From the NCBI GenBank assembly GCA_023387755.1, contig JAEWHO010000075.1, positions 1 to 35,550 of the forward strand: a stretch of 35,550 nt of DNA. The letters are read 5' to 3'. The notes beneath the pieces were generated by a model that was not told the DNA's origin, did no database searches, and saw nothing but the letters and a program-made list of their open reading frames with translations. This DNA comes from Actinomycetes bacterium (lineage in GTDB: Bacteria > Actinomycetota > Actinomycetes > Actinomycetales > Actinomycetaceae). The position numbers and the translations under genes were made by a program. This document shows, piece after piece, positions 32,969-35,550 of this stretch; within the stretch, counting starts at the first letter, position 1; every line of letters begins with the position of its first letter.

Positions 32969-34020
32969 TCGATCAACGCCTGTACGGAGCGGTTAGCCGC
33001 CTGCCCGTCCCCGTAGGGAGCGTCACTGACATCGGCTGGGCGGGGCCGGCTAGCCAGCCGCGTGAGGGTAGTGGCATCAGCGAGGACGTTCCACCCCAGC
33101 TCGATGGTCTCCACCCATTCGGTTTCACTGCGGACCGTCGTGCAGGGGGTGCGCAGCAGGAAGGCTTCCTTTTGCAGGCCACCTGAATCAGTGATCACCC
33201 CGCGGGCGTGCAACACCGACGAAACCAGATCCGGGTAAGCCAGGGGTGCATGCTCCATCAAATTGCCACGCGCAATAGTAAGTCCGTGCTCCTTCGCCTT
33301 GGCGACCAGGCGTGGGTGGGCCAGGATAACCACCGGGTGATCGACCTTTCCGAGGGCGTCGAAGACAGCCTCCAGGTGCTCAGGATCGTCGGTATTTGCG
33401 GGCCGATGAATCGTAGCCAGGGAATAGTCGCCCGCCTGGAATTGGAATTCCTCCATGATCGGGCTCGGCTTCCCTTCGACTGCCGCCCGGGTTTGCATAA
33501 GGACATCGGTCATCACATCGCCGACCACAACCGTGCGGTTATCCAGACCTTCCCGCTCCAGATGGGATGCGGCAACCGTGGTGGGGGCCAAGAGCAGCTC
33601 CGCGCAGTGGTCGGTGAGGACCCGGTTCACTTCCTCGGGCATATCTCGGTTGAAGGAGCGCAGACCAGCTTCCAGATGGGCGACCGGAATATGCAGTTTG
33701 GCGGCCGCTAAAGCCGCTGCGAGGGTGGAATTCGTATCCCCATACACAAGCACCCAATCAGGCTCATATTTGGCGAGAACCTCATCCATGGCCGCGAGCA
33801 TCGCGCCCGTTTGCACCCCGTGGCTGCCAGAGCCAACACCGAGATGAACATCCGGTGCCGGGATACCCAGATCACTGAAGAATACATCGGAGAGCATCGG
33901 GTCGTAATGTTGGCCAGTGTGACAGATAATATGTGTCACTGCATGGGCATCGCAGGCGTGGGCGATGGGGGCGAGCTTAACGAACTGGGGCCGTGCCCCC
34001 ACTACGGACATAATTTTCAT
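32941..34020 (-). CDS. wecB: Non-hydrolysing UDP-sugar 2-epimerase, WbpI-like
   Basis: UDP-GlcNAc 2-epimerase family, 359 aa. The N-terminus reads SVVGARPQFVKLAPI, and HTGQHYDPMLSDVFF, LGIPAPDVHLGVGSG, YGDTNSTLAA and HLEAGLRSFNRDMPEEVNR follow, with DSGGLQKEAF later. The GARPQF start and RSFN-x-xMPEE pattern resemble WbpI-type enzymes, which epimerise UDP-2,3-diacetamido-glucuronate to the manno form, more than E. coli WecB (GTRPE start). With the WbpB/E/D-like trio at 21456-24136 this would complete the ManNAc3NAcA branch; a plain UDP-GlcNAc 2-epimerase remains possible. TAGGCT lies exactly 7 nt before ATG 34020. The gene lies 36 nt after wzx on the same strand, and its 3' end overlaps the DUF6541 gene. 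Confidence 0.88.
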   Translation of the reverse strand: MKIMSVVGARPQFVKLAPIAHACDAHAVTHIICHTGQHYDPMLSDVFFSDLGIPAPDVHLGVGSGSHGVQTGAMLAAMDEVLAKYEPDWVLVYGDTNSTLAAALAAAKLHIPVAHLEAGLRSFNRDMPEEVNRVLTDHCAELLLAPTTVAASHLEREGLDNRTVVVGDVMTDVLMQTRAAVEGKPSPIMEEFQFQAGDYSLATIHRPANTDDPEHLEAVFDALGKVDHPVVILAHPRLVAKAKEHGLTIARGNLMEHAPLAYPDLVSSVLHARGVITDSGGLQKEAFLLRTPCTTVRSETEWVETIELGWNVLADATTLTRLASRPRPADVSDAPYGDGQAANRSVQALIDHFQQASMR

Positions 34021-34027
34021 GGTTTCC

Positions 34028-34033
34028 AGCCTA
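34028..34033 (-). promoter_or_regulatory. Candidate leaderless promoter -10 of the 2-epimerase gene
   Basis: TAGGCT on the minus strand, 7 nt before ATG 34020, with TTAGCA 16 nt further upstream as a -35. It lies in the 36-nt gap after the flippase stop, so the epimerase could be expressed independently. Confidence 0.6.
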
Positions 34034-34056
34034 TCCCAGCCGGTGGGGATGCTAAA

Positions 34057-35364
34057 TCAGTAGTCGCCAGCAGGCTCTTCTGCGCGGAGCTCTTGCCCTT
34101 TATCAAAGCGACGGGCAACCCACAGCGTGAGGGTTGCCATTCCGAGCAGCAGCACTGCCATGGCGGCGGACACGATCCACATCATTGCCACGATGTCGAG
34201 GTGGGGGCCGAACAGATGAATGAGAACTAGCGGGATCGCGGCGTATGCAAGGGCAAATCCCAACAGATCTTGCTGCCGGTTGACGACGATGAACACCGTC
34301 GAGACGGGGGAGGTGGCCACATTGACCAACAACCACGGGACGAGGGTGCGCCCGATTAGGCCTGCCAACTCCCACTGCTCCCCAAGGAACCAGGGGAAGA
34401 GCCAGGGGGAGATAAAGAAGAGGATAAGGAAGGGCACGAGGGCAGCGGCTGTGGCACCCGCGAGAGAGATCTTGACCAGCCGCAGCATCTGCCCACGCTG
34501 CGCCGTCGCAAACTTTTGGTAAAAGACCTGGCTGATGGCACCGGTAATCAGAGTGACGGGTGCCTGCATGAGCATCCAGGCTTGTTGAAACTGGCCCACC
34601 GTGGCGGTGGAGTAGGCCATCCCCAACAGCACGATGACGCCGTTGAGGCGGACGGCGTCCACGAGCGCGTTGGGAGCGTTAAGAAGTGGCATTTTGATAT
34701 AGCGGCGCAGCAGTTCGCGCACCGGTGTGCGGCATCCAGAGCGAGAGAAGACGGCCTTTCGTGCGGTCCCTAGTAGGAGTAGCATCGCTATGCCCTGGCC
34801 GATGATTTGGCTCCAGATCAGACCGCCGAGCCCCTTAATTCCCAAGGAAGGATTAGCGATCCGGCTGGCGGCGGTTATGCCTGCCATAGCGATCCGGTTA
34901 CGGGACATAATCCCGTACTTGACCTGCCGATTGAACCAGAAATTCAACGCTTGGATCGCACTGAGTGTGAAAATTACTATGCCTGTCAGTGGCAGCCACT
35001 TAGCCAGGGACGGCGCGTTAACTGCCGCCGCAATCGCATGACCTGCGAGTGCTGTGACGAGCACCGTTGCCAGCGAGAGTGCCGCGATGATCGCGAGGGA
35101 CGTGCGCAGGAGACGATGCGCCTCGGCGTCGTCCGTCGGGAGCATAATGGCCATGTCGTAGCGCAGGGCACCGACCGCCGCCACCGTTAACGGAATCGTC
35201 AGGAAAGTAGCTAACAGGCCTATCTCTTCAGCTGTATAGATACGCGAAATGATCGGCTGAGTGATAATGCCGATGAGCTGCGCGAGGACCGTGCCGGAGA
35301 GCAGAGTAGAAACCGAAACCAGGATCGGATAGCGAGAGGTTAGCAAAACCCACCGCTGGCGCAT
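34057..35364 (-). CDS. Wzx-type polysaccharide flippase (MOP superfamily)
   Basis: Polytopic membrane protein of 435 aa with about 12 hydrophobic segments. The N-terminal VSTLLSGTVLAQLIGIITQPIISRIYTAEEIGLLATFLTI matches the opening of Wzx/RfbX-like lipid-linked oligosaccharide flippases, including the cytoplasmic loop with acidic residues. It would flip polyprenyl-linked repeat units for the neighbouring cluster. ATG 35364 was chosen because GGAAGG lies about 6 nt upstream; an in-frame start 24 nt earlier is less likely. The 5' gap to the next gene is divergent and contains repeats (next entry). The short basic/acidic C-terminus is unremarkable. Confidence 0.88.
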   Translation of the reverse strand: MRQRWVLLTSRYPILVSVSTLLSGTVLAQLIGIITQPIISRIYTAEEIGLLATFLTIPLTVAAVGALRYDMAIMLPTDDAEAHRLLRTSLAIIAALSLATVLVTALAGHAIAAAVNAPSLAKWLPLTGIVIFTLSAIQALNFWFNRQVKYGIMSRNRIAMAGITAASRIANPSLGIKGLGGLIWSQIIGQGIAMLLLLGTARKAVFSRSGCRTPVRELLRRYIKMPLLNAPNALVDAVRLNGVIVLLGMAYSTATVGQFQQAWMLMQAPVTLITGAISQVFYQKFATAQRGQMLRLVKISLAGATAAALVPFLILFFISPWLFPWFLGEQWELAGLIGRTLVPWLLVNVATSPVSTVFIVVNRQQDLLGFALAYAAIPLVLIHLFGPHLDIVAMMWIVSAAMAVLLLGMATLTLWVARRFDKGQELRAEEPAGDY

Positions 35365-35410
35365 TACGATCCTTCCACCCTGGCACATAACAAAGGTTCT
35401 TCTAGTCTAA

Positions 35411-35484
35411 GCCGTGGCACTGTCACTTCCGAGAGTTTGCCACGGTGATACTAGGAACGAAAACCCGAGGTGGAGCCGTGGCAG
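35411..35484. repeat. Repeated GCCGTGGCA element in the wzx/next-gene intergenic region
   Basis: GCCGTGGCA occurs at 35411-35419 and again at 35476-35484. TGCCACGG, the inverse of its last 8 nt, lies at 35438-35445. The first copy and the inverse can form an 8-bp stem with an 18-nt loop. The spacing in a divergent promoter region suggests a regulator site or alternative hairpins, but chance cannot be ruled out. Confidence 0.45.
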
Positions 35485-35506
35485 GTCCTCGAAGCGCGCT
35501 ACACTG
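35479..35506 (+). promoter_or_regulatory. Candidate promoter of the gene starting at 35545
   Basis: GTGGCA (35479-35484) and TACACT (35501-35506) are spaced 16 nt apart. The -35 falls inside the second GCCGTGGCA copy. A TAGTTAT lies further downstream and is another -10 option. Confidence 0.35.
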
Positions 35507-35544
35507 GCTAACGGTAGTTATGCGCCTGTATTGAAGGAGAGAAC

Positions 35545-35550
35545 ATGCGT
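35545..35550 (+). CDS. First codons of a gene cut by the window end
   Basis: ATG at 35545 with AAGGAG about 6 nt upstream; only two codons (Met-Arg) are in the window. Product unknown. Given the cluster it may be another surface-glycan gene, perhaps the UDP-sugar 6-dehydrogenase that the pathway lacks here (speculative). Confidence 0.55.

Noticed and set aside
1..35550. CRISPR arrays, tRNA/rRNA genes, insertion sequences, prophage genes
   Set aside because: I looked for regularly spaced repeats, tRNA-like cloverleaf ends, transposases and integrases and saw none. The only tandem repeats are within coding regions.

Overview
The window is a stretch of high-GC actinobacterial chromosome. It carries a split acyl-CoA carboxylase with an epsilon subunit, mycothione reductase (so a mycothiol user), a GtrA/GT2/DUF2304 group, two LytR-CpsA-Psr (LCP) proteins, and many genes with an extended -10 box directly in front of the start codon. 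Gene content and order (acc genes, maf, birA, cyclase, purK, purE, LCP) suggest the order Actinomycetales, perhaps an Actinomycetaceae-like organism. That placement is inference, since no rRNA or other marker gene is present.

Layout. Positions 92-7467 (minus strand): a two-domain Nudix/NYN protein, then the acyl-CoA carboxylase locus accD - accE - DUF885 peptidase - maf - accA. Positions 7621-9432 (plus): one ORF fusing a biotin protein ligase to a complete class III adenylate cyclase; it diverges from accD. Positions 9500-11502: an OmpR-type response regulator and its histidine kinase. Positions 11435-12031 (minus): a GtrA-type flippase. Positions 12063-14821 (plus): purK, purE and galE. Positions 15001-17181: a secreted protein of unknown function and mycothione reductase. 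Positions 17264-21393 (minus): GT2 glycosyltransferase, DUF2304 membrane protein and two LCP ligases. Positions 21456-35550: a polysaccharide cluster with acetyltransferase, PLP aminotransferase and NAD oxidoreductase (WbpD/WbpE/WbpB-like), a secreted protein with a D-glucuronyl C5-epimerase domain, an asparagine-synthase-like amidotransferase, two glycosyltransferases, a DUF6541 polytopic membrane protein, a WbpI-like UDP-sugar 2-epimerase, a Wzx-type flippase, and the first codons of another gene.

How they work together. AccA, AccD and AccE would make malonyl/methylmalonyl-CoA type products, and the adjacent BirA domain would biotinylate AccA. BirA's fusion to a cyclase would put cAMP synthesis on the same polypeptide. 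The right half reads as a cell-surface glycan system: the Wbp-like enzymes would make a 2,3-diacetamido-uronic acid nucleotide sugar, the glycosyltransferases, Wzx and DUF6541 protein would assemble and export the glycan, and the LCP proteins would attach it to peptidoglycan. Two further enzymes could tailor the uronic acids, an extracellular C5-epimerase and an amidotransferase. This combination is the most interesting candidate system in the window. The UDP-GlcNAc 6-dehydrogenase that the pathway needs is not in the window.

Expression. About ten genes have a TANNNT hexamer 6-8 nt before an ATG/GTG and mostly no convincing Shine-Dalgarno sequence, the pattern expected for leaderless mRNAs. 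Three of them (accD, the asparagine-synthase-like gene and the 2-epimerase) share TAGGCT at exactly 7 nt. Other genes are coupled by ATGA, GTGA, TAATG or TGATG overlaps. Perfect hairpins follow galE and the secreted-protein gene, a further one follows the wbp-like operon, and one lies between the convergent C5-epimerase and asparagine-synthase-like genes.
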